A stretch of DNA of 64,000 bases, from the NCBI RefSeq assembly GCF_007828835.1, contig NZ_VIVL01000016.1:1-64000 (forward strand). The letters run 5' to 3'. This DNA is from Variovorax beijingensis (GTDB lineage: Bacteria; Pseudomonadota; Gammaproteobacteria; Burkholderiales; Burkholderiaceae_C). Under the pieces are notes generated by a model. It saw nothing but the letters and a program-made list of their open reading frames with translations, was not told where the DNA came from and did not search any database. Below, piece after piece: positions 41,807 to 49,900 of the stretch (positions within the stretch are counted from its first letter, which is position 1; every line of letters begins with the position of its first letter). The translations under genes were made by a program, and so were the position numbers.

Positions 41807-42337
41807 ATGAAAACTGCCGTTCTCGTCATCGACATGCAGCGTGGCCTCTATGACGACCTGCCGCGTCCCCACGAGGCCGCCGAGGTTGCGCAGCGGATCA
41901 ATGGCCTCACCGCGCGTGCCCGTGCCGCGGGCGTGCCGGTGGCTTTCATCCAGCACGAGAACGCCGTCGACCTCGAATTCGATTCCGAGCGCTGGCAGCT
42001 TTCCGGCGCGCTGGAGGTCGATCCAGGCGACACCAAGATCCGCAAGGCCACGGCCGATTCGTTCCTGCGCACGCCGCTGCAGGCATGGCTCGCGGGGCAT
42101 GGGGTGCAGTGCGTGGTGCTCTGCGGCTACTCGTCGGAGTTCTGCGTGGACACCACCGCGCGGCGTGCCGCTGCGCTGGGCTACGAGGTCGTGCTCGCGG
42201 CCGACGCGCACACCTCGCACGACAAGCCGCACGCCACCGGCGACTTCATCCGCGCCCACCACAACGCCACGCTGTCGGACATCACGAGCTTCGGCGTGCC
42301 GATCCGCGCGGTGCCCAGCGCGAAGATCGTGTTCTGA
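41807..42337 (+). CDS. Cysteine hydrolase, isochorismatase-like family
   Basis: A 176-residue enzyme of the isochorismatase-like cysteine hydrolase family, which includes nicotinamidase and related amidases. The catalytic triad is visible: Asp9 (LVIDMQRG), Lys80 (IRKATADSF) and Cys113 (YSSEFCVDTT), with the usual cis-peptide region. Length is typical. ATG 41807 has a weak ribosome site. It is 69 bp downstream of the lipase-like gene and converges with the CorA-like gene, only 4 bp between stops. The amide or imide substrate cannot be assigned. Confidence 0.9.
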   Translation: MKTAVLVIDMQRGLYDDLPRPHEAAEVAQRINGLTARARAAGVPVAFIQHENAVDLEFDSERWQLSGALEVDPGDTKIRKATADSFLRTPLQAWLAGHGVQCVVLCGYSSEFCVDTTARRAAALGYEVVLAADAHTSHDKPHATGDFIRAHHNATLSDITSFGVPIRAVPSAKIVF

Positions 42338-42341
42338 CCGT

Positions 42342-44042
42342 TCAATCCGCGCCGCGCCGCCACACGCGCGCGAGCGCGGCCAGCTTGCCCCTGAAGCTCA
42401 GCCGGTCGTTCGACAGCGCGTCGATGAAGTCCGACAGCCGCTGCGACTTCACCATGGTGTAGATCGTGAGCCAGGTCGTGAAGACGAACACCACGCCGAA
42501 CCAGAGCGCCTTGCGCCACAGCGGCGCATCGGCCTCGGCCAGCAGGTTCATGCCGAGGAAGCCCGTCGTCACCGTGCCGATCAGGCCGAACAGCGTGACC
42601 ACCGTGAGCCGCACCACGGTACTGGCCTGCCGGCGCAGGCTGTCGGCGTCCAGGTAGGTGTTCATGTCGGCGATGCGCGCCTTGACCTCGTCGTAGAGTG
42701 GGTCGAGCCCGAGGTGCGCGGTGCACATGTGGGAGAGCGCGCGCACCTGCGCCTGCTCCGAGATCTCGTGGAACCAGTAGCGGTGCGTGAAGCGCAGGAA
42801 GCGCTCGAAGCTCGAACGGATCGCGCGCTTGAACTGCTTCACGCTCGGCGTGCTGTGGATGTCGAGCCGCTTGAGCGCCTCGACCAGCTGGTCCGAGAAC
42901 ATCAAGAGCGCCGCCTTCTGGAAATGCGCAATCAGGAACAGCAGGAAGTGCTGGTGGCGGAACTGCGCGAGCACGCCGCGGTCGCGGCAGCAGAAGAACT
43001 CCGAGCGGGCATCGCCCACCACGATCAGCGCATGGCCGTTGCACAGGTAGCGCGTGTTCGGCGCGGCGCCCGCATCGACCCAGAAGCGGTCGTAGCAGTA
43101 GCGGCGTTCGAAGTCCTCCAGATGCTGCTCCGCGTAGGGCAGGTGGGCGCGTTGCGCTGCATCGGCCTCGGCGGCGCCGGTGACGAGCCCGAGCCGGATG
43201 AAGTCGTTGCGCGAGAGGCGCTTGGGATCGTCGAGCGAAAGGTAGGCCATCAGCGGCATGCGGTAGTACTCGATCTGCCGGTAGCGCAGCGCGCCGGGCT
43301 CGTCGGAATGGTCGCTCACGAGCGGCTGCATCAGGTAGGCCCAGTGGGCCGAGATGCGCGGTGCGCGGTGCTGGGCCACGTGCGAGAGAAAGGCTTCGCG
43401 CTGCTGCGCATCCGAGCGCGCGAGCACACGGCCGTCGGCGGCCAGCCATTCGACGCTGGCCATGCAATGCAGCGCGCCGCCCTCGGCGTTCCAGCCCGCG
43501 GGGTAGGCGCGGCCGAAGCGGTAGAGCAGGTCCTGCGCCTGTGCAAGGCTCAGGTGGTTGGCGCCGACCTCCAGGTTCAGCAGCACCACGTCGATGTCGA
43601 AGAAGAAATACAGGTCGCAATGCACCACGTCGAGCGTGATCGGCGCGTCGCCCTGCTGTGCCACCACGCGCACGGCCGCGATGTCGTGGCGGCGGAAGAT
43701 GCGCATCGGCGAATCGCCGTCGCTGCCGGTGTCCGCGCCGTCCTTGTTCTTCGAGCGGCCCTCGCCGTAGAGAAAGCGCTGCACGTAGGGCAGGAAGCTC
43801 ACGAACTCGTTGTAGTGCCGCTCGTGGAAGCGGCTGCTGTCGCCGGTGTATTCGTCGATCTCCTCGCGCCAGGGCGAGGCTTCGCCCATCTCGCGCAGCA
43901 GGTGCCAGGGGCCGTGGTGCGTGGGCTTGGCGTCAGGCGCCGGCACCAGCCGCAAGGGCCAGAGCAGGGCCTGCCGGAAATGCTGCACGGCAGGGGGTGC
44001 AACTGTCCCTGCGGACGCGATGGCCTCGGATGTATTCAGCAT
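42342..44042 (-). CDS. CorA-like divalent metal transporter with long N-terminal domain
   Basis: A 566-residue inner-membrane protein of the CorA superfamily. The two C-terminal membrane helices (about residues 484-505 and 515-535) are separated by the ion-selectivity motif GMN in TTGFLGMNLLAE. The long helical part before it, with FKRAIRSSFERFLRFTHRYW, corresponds to the CorA stalk. The cytoplasmic N-terminal part (about 450 residues) is much larger than in E. coli CorA (316 in all) and has a separate part rich in Tyr and Phe, so this is a divergent subfamily. The substrate is probably Mg, Co or Ni. It stands divergent from the kgu operon. Confidence 0.85.
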   Translation of the reverse strand: MLNTSEAIASAGTVAPPAVQHFRQALLWPLRLVPAPDAKPTHHGPWHLLREMGEASPWREEIDEYTGDSSRFHERHYNEFVSFLPYVQRFLYGEGRSKNKDGADTGSDGDSPMRIFRRHDIAAVRVVAQQGDAPITLDVVHCDLYFFFDIDVVLLNLEVGANHLSLAQAQDLLYRFGRAYPAGWNAEGGALHCMASVEWLAADGRVLARSDAQQREAFLSHVAQHRAPRISAHWAYLMQPLVSDHSDEPGALRYRQIEYYRMPLMAYLSLDDPKRLSRNDFIRLGLVTGAAEADAAQRAHLPYAEQHLEDFERRYCYDRFWVDAGAAPNTRYLCNGHALIVVGDARSEFFCCRDRGVLAQFRHQHFLLFLIAHFQKAALLMFSDQLVEALKRLDIHSTPSVKQFKRAIRSSFERFLRFTHRYWFHEISEQAQVRALSHMCTAHLGLDPLYDEVKARIADMNTYLDADSLRRQASTVVRLTVVTLFGLIGTVTTGFLGMNLLAEADAPLWRKALWFGVVFVFTTWLTIYTMVKSQRLSDFIDALSNDRLSFRGKLAALARVWRRGAD

Positions 44043-44103
44043 CGCGCGAGTGTAGGCAGAAGGGCTGTCGAAACACTGACCTAGGGAAATCCCTGGCTTG
44101 GCC

Positions 44104-44123
44104 TGAAACCGGTTTCATATAAG
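44104..44123 (+). promoter_or_regulatory. PtxS-type operator and -10 box of the ABC-kgu operon
   Basis: TGAAACCGGTTTCA (44104-44117) is a perfect 14-bp palindrome with the CG centre typical of LacI-family operators; as I remember, it equals the PtxS operator reported in Pseudomonas. TATAAG (44118-44123), a likely -10 box, follows directly, so a bound repressor would block RNA polymerase. The -35 is weak (region 44095-44103). The first gene starts at 44178. Confidence 0.8.
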
Positions 44124-44177
44124 CTGCAAGCATTGCTTTCGAGGCATGCGCGCGGCCATGCCGTGCTCGCCCCACCC

Positions 44178-44849
44178 ATGAACTACCAGTTTCAATTCGA
44201 CGCCGTCTTCGCTGCCTGGCCGCTGCTGCTCAAGGGCACCTGGATCACGATCCAGCTCTCGCTCGTGGCCACGCTGCTGGGCCTCGTGGTCGCGATTTTT
44301 TGCGCCTGGGGCAAGACCTCGGGGCCGGGCTGGCTGCGCTTCATCGTCAACGCCTACATCGAGGTGATCCGCAACACGCCGTTCCTCGTGCAGCTGTTCT
44401 TCTTTTTCTTCGCGCTGCCGGCCATCGGGCTGCGCTGGTCGCCGCAGACGGCGGCGCTGGTGGCCATGGTGGTGAACCTTGGCGCCTACGCCACGGAAAT
44501 CATCCGCGCGGGCATCGAGTCGATTCCCAAGGGGCAGATCGAGGCGGGCAGGGCGCTCAACCTCAAGCCCTGGGAGATCTTCCGCTTCGTGATCATCAAG
44601 CCCGCGCTCAAAGCCATCTACCCGGCGCTCACGAGCCAGTTCATTTTGCTGATGCTGAGCTCGGCCGTGGTGTCGGTCATCTCGGCCGACGACCTGACCT
44701 CGGTGGCCGCCAACCTGCAGTCGCAGACCTTCCGCAGCTTCGAGATCTACATCGTGGTGGCCGCCATCTACCTGGCGCTGGCGCTGGCCTTCTCGGCGAT
44801 GTTCAAGCTGATCTACAAGCGCACGCTCAACTACCCGGACCGCCGGTAG
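44178..44849 (+). CDS. ABC transporter permease, polar amino acid type (2-ketogluconate uptake, inferred)
   Basis: A 223-residue inner-membrane permease of the His/Glu/Gln/Arg family. It has the EAA loop AGIESIPKGQIEAGRALNL near residue 112, contacting the ATPase, and the typical start GTWITIQLSLVATLLG and YIEVIRNTPFLVQLF. ATG 44178 (MNYQFQFDAVFAAWP) was chosen over 44133 because homologues start so. It is the first gene of the operon and lies 54 bp after the TATAAG. Together with the next three genes it forms a complete importer. Amino acids are the usual cargo, but the operon context points to 2-ketogluconate. Confidence 0.9.
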   Translation: MNYQFQFDAVFAAWPLLLKGTWITIQLSLVATLLGLVVAIFCAWGKTSGPGWLRFIVNAYIEVIRNTPFLVQLFFFFFALPAIGLRWSPQTAALVAMVVNLGAYATEIIRAGIESIPKGQIEAGRALNLKPWEIFRFVIIKPALKAIYPALTSQFILLMLSSAVVSVISADDLTSVAANLQSQTFRSFEIYIVVAAIYLALALAFSAMFKLIYKRTLNYPDRR

Positions 44850-44878
44850 CAGGCCCCAGAGCGGAGCAGGAAAAAAAC

Positions 44879-45532
44879 ATGCGTACCTTCGGCTTTCCCG
44901 AATTCCTTTTCATCCTCGAAGCGGCCAAGTGGACGCTTGCGCTGTCGGCCATCGCCTTCGTGGGCGGCGCCATCCTGGGGTTGATCATCGCGCTCATGCG
45001 CACGTCGGAGTCGGCGTGGGCGCGCGGCGTGTCGACCACCTTCATCCAGATCTTCCAGGGCACGCCGCTGCTGCTGCAGCTGTTCCTGGTGTTCTTCGGC
45101 GCGCCGGTGCTGGGGCTGGACATCAACCCCTGGGTGGCGGCCGGCGTCGCGCTCATCCTGAACAGCGCCGCCTTCCTCGGCGAGATCTGGCGCGGCTGCA
45201 TCGAGGCCATTCCGCGCGGCCAATGGGAAGCCGCCGAGGCGTTGAGCCTCAAGTACAGCGCCCGCATGCGCGACGTGGTGCTGCCGCAGGCGCTGAAGAT
45301 CGCGCTCGCGCCCACGGTGGGCTACGTGGTGCAGATCATCAAGGGCACGTCGCTTGCCGCAATCATCGGCTTCGTCGAGGTCACGCGCGCCGGGCAGATC
45401 GTCAACAACGCCACCTTCCAGCCGCTGGTTGTGTTCTCGGTGGTGGCTGCCATCTACTTTGCGATCTGCTGGCCGCTGTCGCTGCTTGCTGCGCGCATGG
45501 AGCGCAAGCGTGCCCGTGCGTTGGCCCGCTGA
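44879..45532 (+). CDS. ABC transporter permease, polar amino acid type (second subunit)
   Basis: A 217-residue permease, partner of the previous one. Visible blocks are EAAKWTLALSAIAFVGGA at the start, TTFIQIFQGTPLLLQLF, and the EAA loop GCIEAIPRGQWEAAEALSLKY near residue 120. It starts 29 bp after the first permease with AGGAAAAAAAC upstream. Two unlike permeases suggest a heterodimeric pore as in the HisQM type. Together with the ATPase and receptor it completes the transporter. Its position before kguE-kguK-kguD suggests the cargo is a sugar acid. Confidence 0.9.
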   Translation: MRTFGFPEFLFILEAAKWTLALSAIAFVGGAILGLIIALMRTSESAWARGVSTTFIQIFQGTPLLLQLFLVFFGAPVLGLDINPWVAAGVALILNSAAFLGEIWRGCIEAIPRGQWEAAEALSLKYSARMRDVVLPQALKIALAPTVGYVVQIIKGTSLAAIIGFVEVTRAGQIVNNATFQPLVVFSVVAAIYFAICWPLSLLAARMERKRARALAR

Positions 45533-45581
45533 TTCCTTTCCCTTTCTCATTGCTTCCTTCTTTATCCAGGAGACACTTTCC

Positions 45582-46388
45582 ATGACCCGTATCACCACCC
45601 GCCGCGCAGCGCTGGCAGCCCTCGCATCCCTGGGACTGGGCGCCGCGCTCACCGTGTTCGCACCCTTCGCCTCGGCACAGACCGTGGCGGACATCAAGAA
45701 GAAGGGCGAGATCACCATCGGCATGCTGGTCGACTTTCCGCCCTACGGCACCACCAATGCGCAGAACCAGCCCGACGGCTACGACGCCGACGTGGCCAGG
45801 CTTCTGGCCAAGGACTGGGGCGTCAAGGCCAACATCGTGCCGGTGACCGGCCCGAACCGCATTCCCTTCCTGCTGACCAACAAGGTCGACGTGCTGGTCG
45901 CCTCGCTGGCCATCACGCCCGAGCGCGCCAAGCAGGTGCAGTTCTCGCAGCCCTACGCGGCCGCGACCATCGTGCTGTATGGCGCCACCAAGACGCCCAT
46001 CAAGGCGGCCGGCGACCTGAAGGGCCTGCGCGTGGGCGTGGCCCGTGCTTCCACGCAGGACGTGGCCGTGACCAAGGCCGCGCCCGAAGGCACCGAGATC
46101 CGCCGCTTCGACGACGACGCCTCGGCCATGCAGGCGCTGATCTCGGGCCAGGTCGACGCGATCGGCTGCTCGGTCACCGTGGCGGCGCAGATCGCCAAGC
46201 GCGTGCCGGCCGGCACCTACGAAAACAAGTTCACGCTGGTGCAGCAGTCAATGGGCATCGCGATGCGCCCGGGCCAGGAAGAGCTGACCAAGGCCGTGAA
46301 CGAATTCGTCGCGAAGAACACCGCCAACGGCGAGCTCAACAAGCTCTACCAGAAGTGGCTGCAGGCCGACCTGCCCAAGATGCAGTGA
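45582..46388 (+). CDS. Periplasmic solute-binding protein (amino-acid type fold, sugar-acid ligand inferred)
   Basis: A 268-residue receptor of family 3. The signal peptide includes a twin arginine (TTRRAALAALASLGLG) and ends SAQ near residue 33. The mature part is GEITIGMLVDFPPYGTTNA, then DVLVASLAITPERAKQVQFS. Arg115 in TPERAK corresponds to the arginine that holds the alpha-carboxylate in amino-acid receptors. In the block QVDAIGCSVTVAA the position that holds the amine-binding aspartate (as in ADAVLHDTPN of GlnH) is Ser197. So the ligand probably has a carboxylate but no amino group, such as 2-ketogluconate. A GGAG ribosome site precedes ATG 45582. Confidence 0.88.
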   Translation: MTRITTRRAALAALASLGLGAALTVFAPFASAQTVADIKKKGEITIGMLVDFPPYGTTNAQNQPDGYDADVARLLAKDWGVKANIVPVTGPNRIPFLLTNKVDVLVASLAITPERAKQVQFSQPYAAATIVLYGATKTPIKAAGDLKGLRVGVARASTQDVAVTKAAPEGTEIRRFDDDASAMQALISGQVDAIGCSVTVAAQIAKRVPAGTYENKFTLVQQSMGIAMRPGQEELTKAVNEFVAKNTANGELNKLYQKWLQADLPKMQ

Positions 46389-46420
46389 GCCGCCGAGGCT
46401 GAAGAAGAAGGAATCCTGGC

Positions 46421-47176
46421 ATGACGACGGAATCGATCATCCGCATGGAAGCGGTCAACAAGTGGTACGGTGAATTCCAGGTGTTGACCGGCATCGACCT
46501 GTCGGTGCGCCAGGGCGAGCGCATCGTGATCTGCGGGCCTTCGGGCTCGGGCAAGTCCACGCTCATCCGCTGCATCAACCGGCTCGAAACGGTGCAGAAG
46601 GGCCGCATCGTGGTCGACGGCATCGACCTCACGGCCGGTGGCAAGAACGTCGACGCGGTGCGTGCCGAAGTGGGCATGGTGTTCCAGCAGTTCAACCTGT
46701 TCCCGCACCTCACCATCCTGGAGAACTGCACGCTCGCGCCGATGCGTTCGCGCGGCATGACCAAGGCGCAGGCCGAAGAAGTGGCCATGAAATACCTCAC
46801 GCGCGTGCGCATTCCCGAGCAGGCGAACAAGTACCCGAGCCAGCTCTCGGGCGGACAGCAGCAGCGCGTGGCGATTGCGCGCGCGCTGTGCATGTCGCCC
46901 AAGATCATGCTGTTCGACGAGCCCACCTCGGCGCTCGATCCCGAGATGGTCAAGGAAGTGCTCGACACCATGATCGGCCTGGCCGAAGACGGCATGACCA
47001 TGCTGTGCGTGACGCACGAGATGGGCTTTGCCCGCAGCGTGGCCGACCGGGTGATCTTCATGGCCGACGGTAGGATCGTCGAGCAGGCGCCGCCGCAGGA
47101 GTTCTTCGGCCACCCGAAGGACGAGCGCACGCGCCAGTTCCTCGGCCAGATCCTGAGCTCGCACCAGGCGCACTGA
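46421..47176 (+). CDS. ABC transporter ATP-binding protein, polar amino acid type
   Basis: A 251-residue ATPase. Walker A GPSGSGKST is near residue 40, the Q-loop in VFQQFNLFPHLT, the signature LSGGQQQRVAIARAL near 145, Walker B MLFDEPTSALDPE, and the switch His in VTHEMGFA. These match GlnQ/HisP closely. It starts 32 bp after the receptor and its stop overlaps kguE (TGATG), so it is firmly joined to the catabolic genes. It powers the transporter made by the two permeases and the receptor. Confidence 0.95.
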   Translation: MTTESIIRMEAVNKWYGEFQVLTGIDLSVRQGERIVICGPSGSGKSTLIRCINRLETVQKGRIVVDGIDLTAGGKNVDAVRAEVGMVFQQFNLFPHLTILENCTLAPMRSRGMTKAQAEEVAMKYLTRVRIPEQANKYPSQLSGGQQQRVAIARALCMSPKIMLFDEPTSALDPEMVKEVLDTMIGLAEDGMTMLCVTHEMGFARSVADRVIFMADGRIVEQAPPQEFFGHPKDERTRQFLGQILSSHQAH

Positions 47177-47919
47177 TGACCCTTCAGGTATTGGTTTCTC
47201 TGTCGTCCTTCGGTGCGGCCGAGGTGGGGCGGCATGGCCAGCTCTGGTGCGCGCAGATGGCGCTGGAGGCCGGCGCCGATTCGGTCGAGGTGCGCGGAGA
47301 GATGCTGCGCAACGCCGAGGCGGAGCTGCCTTTGCTGGCGGGCCTGGCCTCGGTGTATTCGAGCCCCGAGGGGCTCTGGGCCGAAGGCGGCTGGCTCGAC
47401 AGCGCAGCGCTGGCACGCGGCATTGCCGCCGCAACCCGGCTGGGTGCCCGGCGGCTCAAGATGTCGATCGGCGACTTTCGCGCGTCTTCGCATGGCTCGC
47501 TCTGGGGCCTGAAGGTGCAGCTTGCCGAAACCCGCGTCGAACTGCTGATCGAAAACGACCAGACCGTGCGCGCCGGCACGCTGCCCGCGCTGCAGGCCTT
47601 CTTCGATGCGGCAGACCGCGCCGGTGTCGAACTGGGCATGACCTTCGACATGGGCAACTGGCACTGGCTCGGCGAGTGTCCGCTGCAGGCCGCACAGGCG
47701 CTGGGCCGCCGCGTGCGCTACGTGCATTGCAAGGGCGTGCAGCGGCTGCCGCACAAATGGGTGGCGGTGCCGCTGGCCGACTCGGCCGCGCCGTGGCGCG
47801 CGGTGCTGCGTGCGCTGCCGGCCGACGTGCCGCACGCCATCGAATATCCTCTGGCGGGAGACGACCTGCCGGCCGTCGTGCGCGCGCAGGTCGACTTCAT
47901 CCGCGCCGCGCGGGCCTAG
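47176..47919 (+). CDS. kguE: Sugar phosphate isomerase/epimerase, KguE-like
   Basis: A 247-residue protein of the xylose-isomerase-like TIM-barrel family. Residues fitting metal ligands are Glu in VELLIENDQ, Asp in GMTFDMGNWHWLG, His in RYVHCKGVQ and Glu in HAIEYPL. KguE of the Pseudomonas 2-ketogluconate operon is of this family and of similar size; its precise reaction is not settled. The start shares bases with the ATPase stop, and kguK starts 10 bp later. The link to 2-ketogluconate rests on the order kguE-kguK-(T)-kguD and the PtxS neighbour. Confidence 0.8.
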   Translation: MTLQVLVSLSSFGAAEVGRHGQLWCAQMALEAGADSVEVRGEMLRNAEAELPLLAGLASVYSSPEGLWAEGGWLDSAALARGIAAATRLGARRLKMSIGDFRASSHGSLWGLKVQLAETRVELLIENDQTVRAGTLPALQAFFDAADRAGVELGMTFDMGNWHWLGECPLQAAQALGRRVRYVHCKGVQRLPHKWVAVPLADSAAPWRAVLRALPADVPHAIEYPLAGDDLPAVVRAQVDFIRAARA

Positions 47920-47929
47920 GGAGAAACAC

Positions 47930-48883
47930 ATGACAGAACCCACTGCTTTCGACGTCGCCCTGTTCGGCGAAGCCATGCTACTGCTCGTGGCCGACCGGCC
48001 CGGTCCGCTGGAGGACGCGCAGGCGTTCCACAAGCGCACGGCCGGCGCCGAGACCAACGTGGCCATCGGGCTTTCGCGCCTGGGGCTCAAAGTGGGCTGG
48101 GCCAGCCGCCTGGGCACCGACTCGATGGGGCGCTACCTGATCGCGGCGATGAAGGGCGAGGGCATCGACTGCTCGCACGTCATCTGCGATCCGGCGCAGC
48201 GCACCGGCTTCCAGTTCAAGGGCCGCGTCACCGACGGCAGCGATCCGCCGGTCGAATACCACCGCAAGGGCTCGGCCGCGAGCCAGATGGGTCCGGCCGA
48301 TATCGACGAAGCCTGGCTGCGCTCGGCGCGCCACCTGCATGCCACGGGCGTGTTCGCGGCCATCTCCGACACCAGCCTGCAGGCTGCGCTCAAGTCCATG
48401 GAGGTGATGCGCGCGGCCGGCCGCACGATCTCGTTCGACACCAACCTGCGGCCTACGCTGTGGCCGTCGACCGAGACGATGCGCCACTGGATCAACGAAC
48501 TGGCCTCGCGCGCCGACTGGGTGCTGCCGGGCATTGAGGAAGGCCTGCTGCTGACCGGCCATGACAAGCCCGAAGACGTGGCGAGGTTCTACCGCGACCG
48601 CGGCGCGAAGCTCGTGGTCGTCAAGCTCGGCGCCGCAGGCGCCTACTACGACAGCGACGTGGCCGGCACCGGGCATGTCGACGGCTTCCCGGTGAAGGAA
48701 GTGATCGACACCGTGGGCGCGGGCGACGGCTTTGCGGCCGGCGTGGTGAGCGCATTGCTCGAAGGCAGGAGCGTGCCCGAGGCCGTGCGCCGCGGCGCCT
48801 GGATCGGCGCGCGCGCGGTGCAGGTGCTGGGCGACACCGAAGGCTTGCCGACGCGCGCGCAACTCGAAGAAGCGGGACTCTGA
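47930..48883 (+). CDS. kguK: 2-ketogluconate kinase, KguK-like (PfkB family)
   Basis: A 317-residue sugar kinase of the PfkB/ribokinase family. The signatures are AGAETNVAIGLSRLGLKVGW near residue 37 and the C-terminal DTVGAGDGFAAGVVSALLEG, whose Asp is the catalytic base. It is close to 2-keto-3-deoxygluconate kinase in general pattern; beside kguE, kguD and ptxS it most likely phosphorylates 2-ketogluconate to 2-keto-6-phosphogluconate. An AGGGAG ribosome site precedes ATG 47930. kguD begins 2 bp after the stop. A KDG kinase role is the alternative. Confidence 0.85.
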   Translation: MTEPTAFDVALFGEAMLLLVADRPGPLEDAQAFHKRTAGAETNVAIGLSRLGLKVGWASRLGTDSMGRYLIAAMKGEGIDCSHVICDPAQRTGFQFKGRVTDGSDPPVEYHRKGSAASQMGPADIDEAWLRSARHLHATGVFAAISDTSLQAALKSMEVMRAAGRTISFDTNLRPTLWPSTETMRHWINELASRADWVLPGIEEGLLLTGHDKPEDVARFYRDRGAKLVVVKLGAAGAYYDSDVAGTGHVDGFPVKEVIDTVGAGDGFAAGVVSALLEGRSVPEAVRRGAWIGARAVQVLGDTEGLPTRAQLEEAGL

Positions 48884-48885
48884 CC

Positions 48886-49869
48886 ATGACGACAAGAAAG
48901 AACGTGCTGGTCTTCCGGCCATTGCCCGAAGACCAGCTCGCGCGCCTGCAGGCCGCCCACCACGTGACCGTGGCCGATCCGCGCAAGGAGCCTGAGGCCT
49001 TTGCCGCCGCGCTCGCCACCACGAACGGCCTGATCGGTGCGAGTCACACGGTCGATGCGGCGCTGCTCGACGCGGCGCCGCAGCTCGAGGTGATTTCGAG
49101 CGTGTCGGTCGGCGTCGACAACTATCCGCTCGTGGAACTGCACAAGCGCGGCATCGTGCTGTGCCACACGCCCGACGTGCTGACCGAGACCGTGGCCGAC
49201 ACGGTGTTCGCGATTCTCATGGCCACGCAGCGCCGCGTGGTCGAGCTCTCGAACCTCGTGCGCGAAGGCCGCTGGACGAAGAACATCGGCGAAGAACTCT
49301 TCGGCACCGACGTGCATGGCAAGACGCTCGGCATCCTCGGCTTCGGCCGCATCGGCCAAGCCGTGGCACGGCGCGCCGCGCTGGGCTTCGGCATGCCGGT
49401 GCTCTACCACGCGCGCCGCCCGGTCGATCTGGCCAAGCAGGCGCCCGAGCTGCAGGGCCGTGCCACGCACACGCCGCTCGACGAGTTGCTCGCGCGTTCG
49501 GACATCGTGCTGGCGATGCTGCCGCTGACCGACGCCACGCGTGGCATGATCGACGCCGCCTTCTTCGCGCGCATGAAGCCCGGCGCGGCCTTCATCAACG
49601 GCGGCCGCGGCGCCACCGTGAATGAAGAAGCGCTGCTGCACGCGCTGGACCACGGCACGCTGCGCGCGGCCGGCCTCGACGTGTTCGCGAAGGAGCCGCT
49701 GCCCGCCGATTCGCCCTTGCGCACGCATCCCCGCGTGACGCCGCTGCCGCACATCGGTTCGGCCACGCACGAAACACGGCACGCCATGGCGGAACTCGCG
49801 ACGACCAACCTGCTGCAGGTGCTGGCGGGCGAGAAACCGACGGCGCCGTACGACACGGCGGCCGCATGA
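48886..49869 (+). CDS. kguD: 2-ketogluconate-6-phosphate reductase, KguD-like 2-hydroxyacid dehydrogenase
   Basis: A 327-residue D-isomer-specific 2-hydroxyacid dehydrogenase. The nucleotide-binding motif GFGRIGQAVARRA is near residue 152. Catalytic residues fit Arg in NGGRGATVNEEAL, Glu in DVFAKEPLP and His in PHIGSATHETRHAM. It is of the GhrB/2-ketoaldonate reductase group. In the kgu pathway it reduces 2-keto-6-phosphogluconate to 6-phosphogluconate, which enters the Entner-Doudoroff or pentose phosphate route. It starts 2 bp after kguK. A glyoxylate/hydroxypyruvate reductase role cannot be fully excluded by sequence alone. Confidence 0.86.
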   Translation: MTTRKNVLVFRPLPEDQLARLQAAHHVTVADPRKEPEAFAAALATTNGLIGASHTVDAALLDAAPQLEVISSVSVGVDNYPLVELHKRGIVLCHTPDVLTETVADTVFAILMATQRRVVELSNLVREGRWTKNIGEELFGTDVHGKTLGILGFGRIGQAVARRAALGFGMPVLYHARRPVDLAKQAPELQGRATHTPLDELLARSDIVLAMLPLTDATRGMIDAAFFARMKPGAAFINGGRGATVNEEALLHALDHGTLRAAGLDVFAKEPLPADSPLRTHPRVTPLPHIGSATHETRHAMAELATTNLLQVLAGEKPTAPYDTAAA

Positions 49870-49900
49870 GTCCCTTGAGGATTTTCTCCCTCCCCAATCC

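Noticed and set aside
44178..47176. Ordinary polar amino acid uptake operon
   Set aside because: The transporter genes continue without a break into kguE-kguK-kguD-ptxS, the operator matches PtxS, and the receptor lacks the amine-binding Asp. The amino-acid reading is kept only as an alternative.
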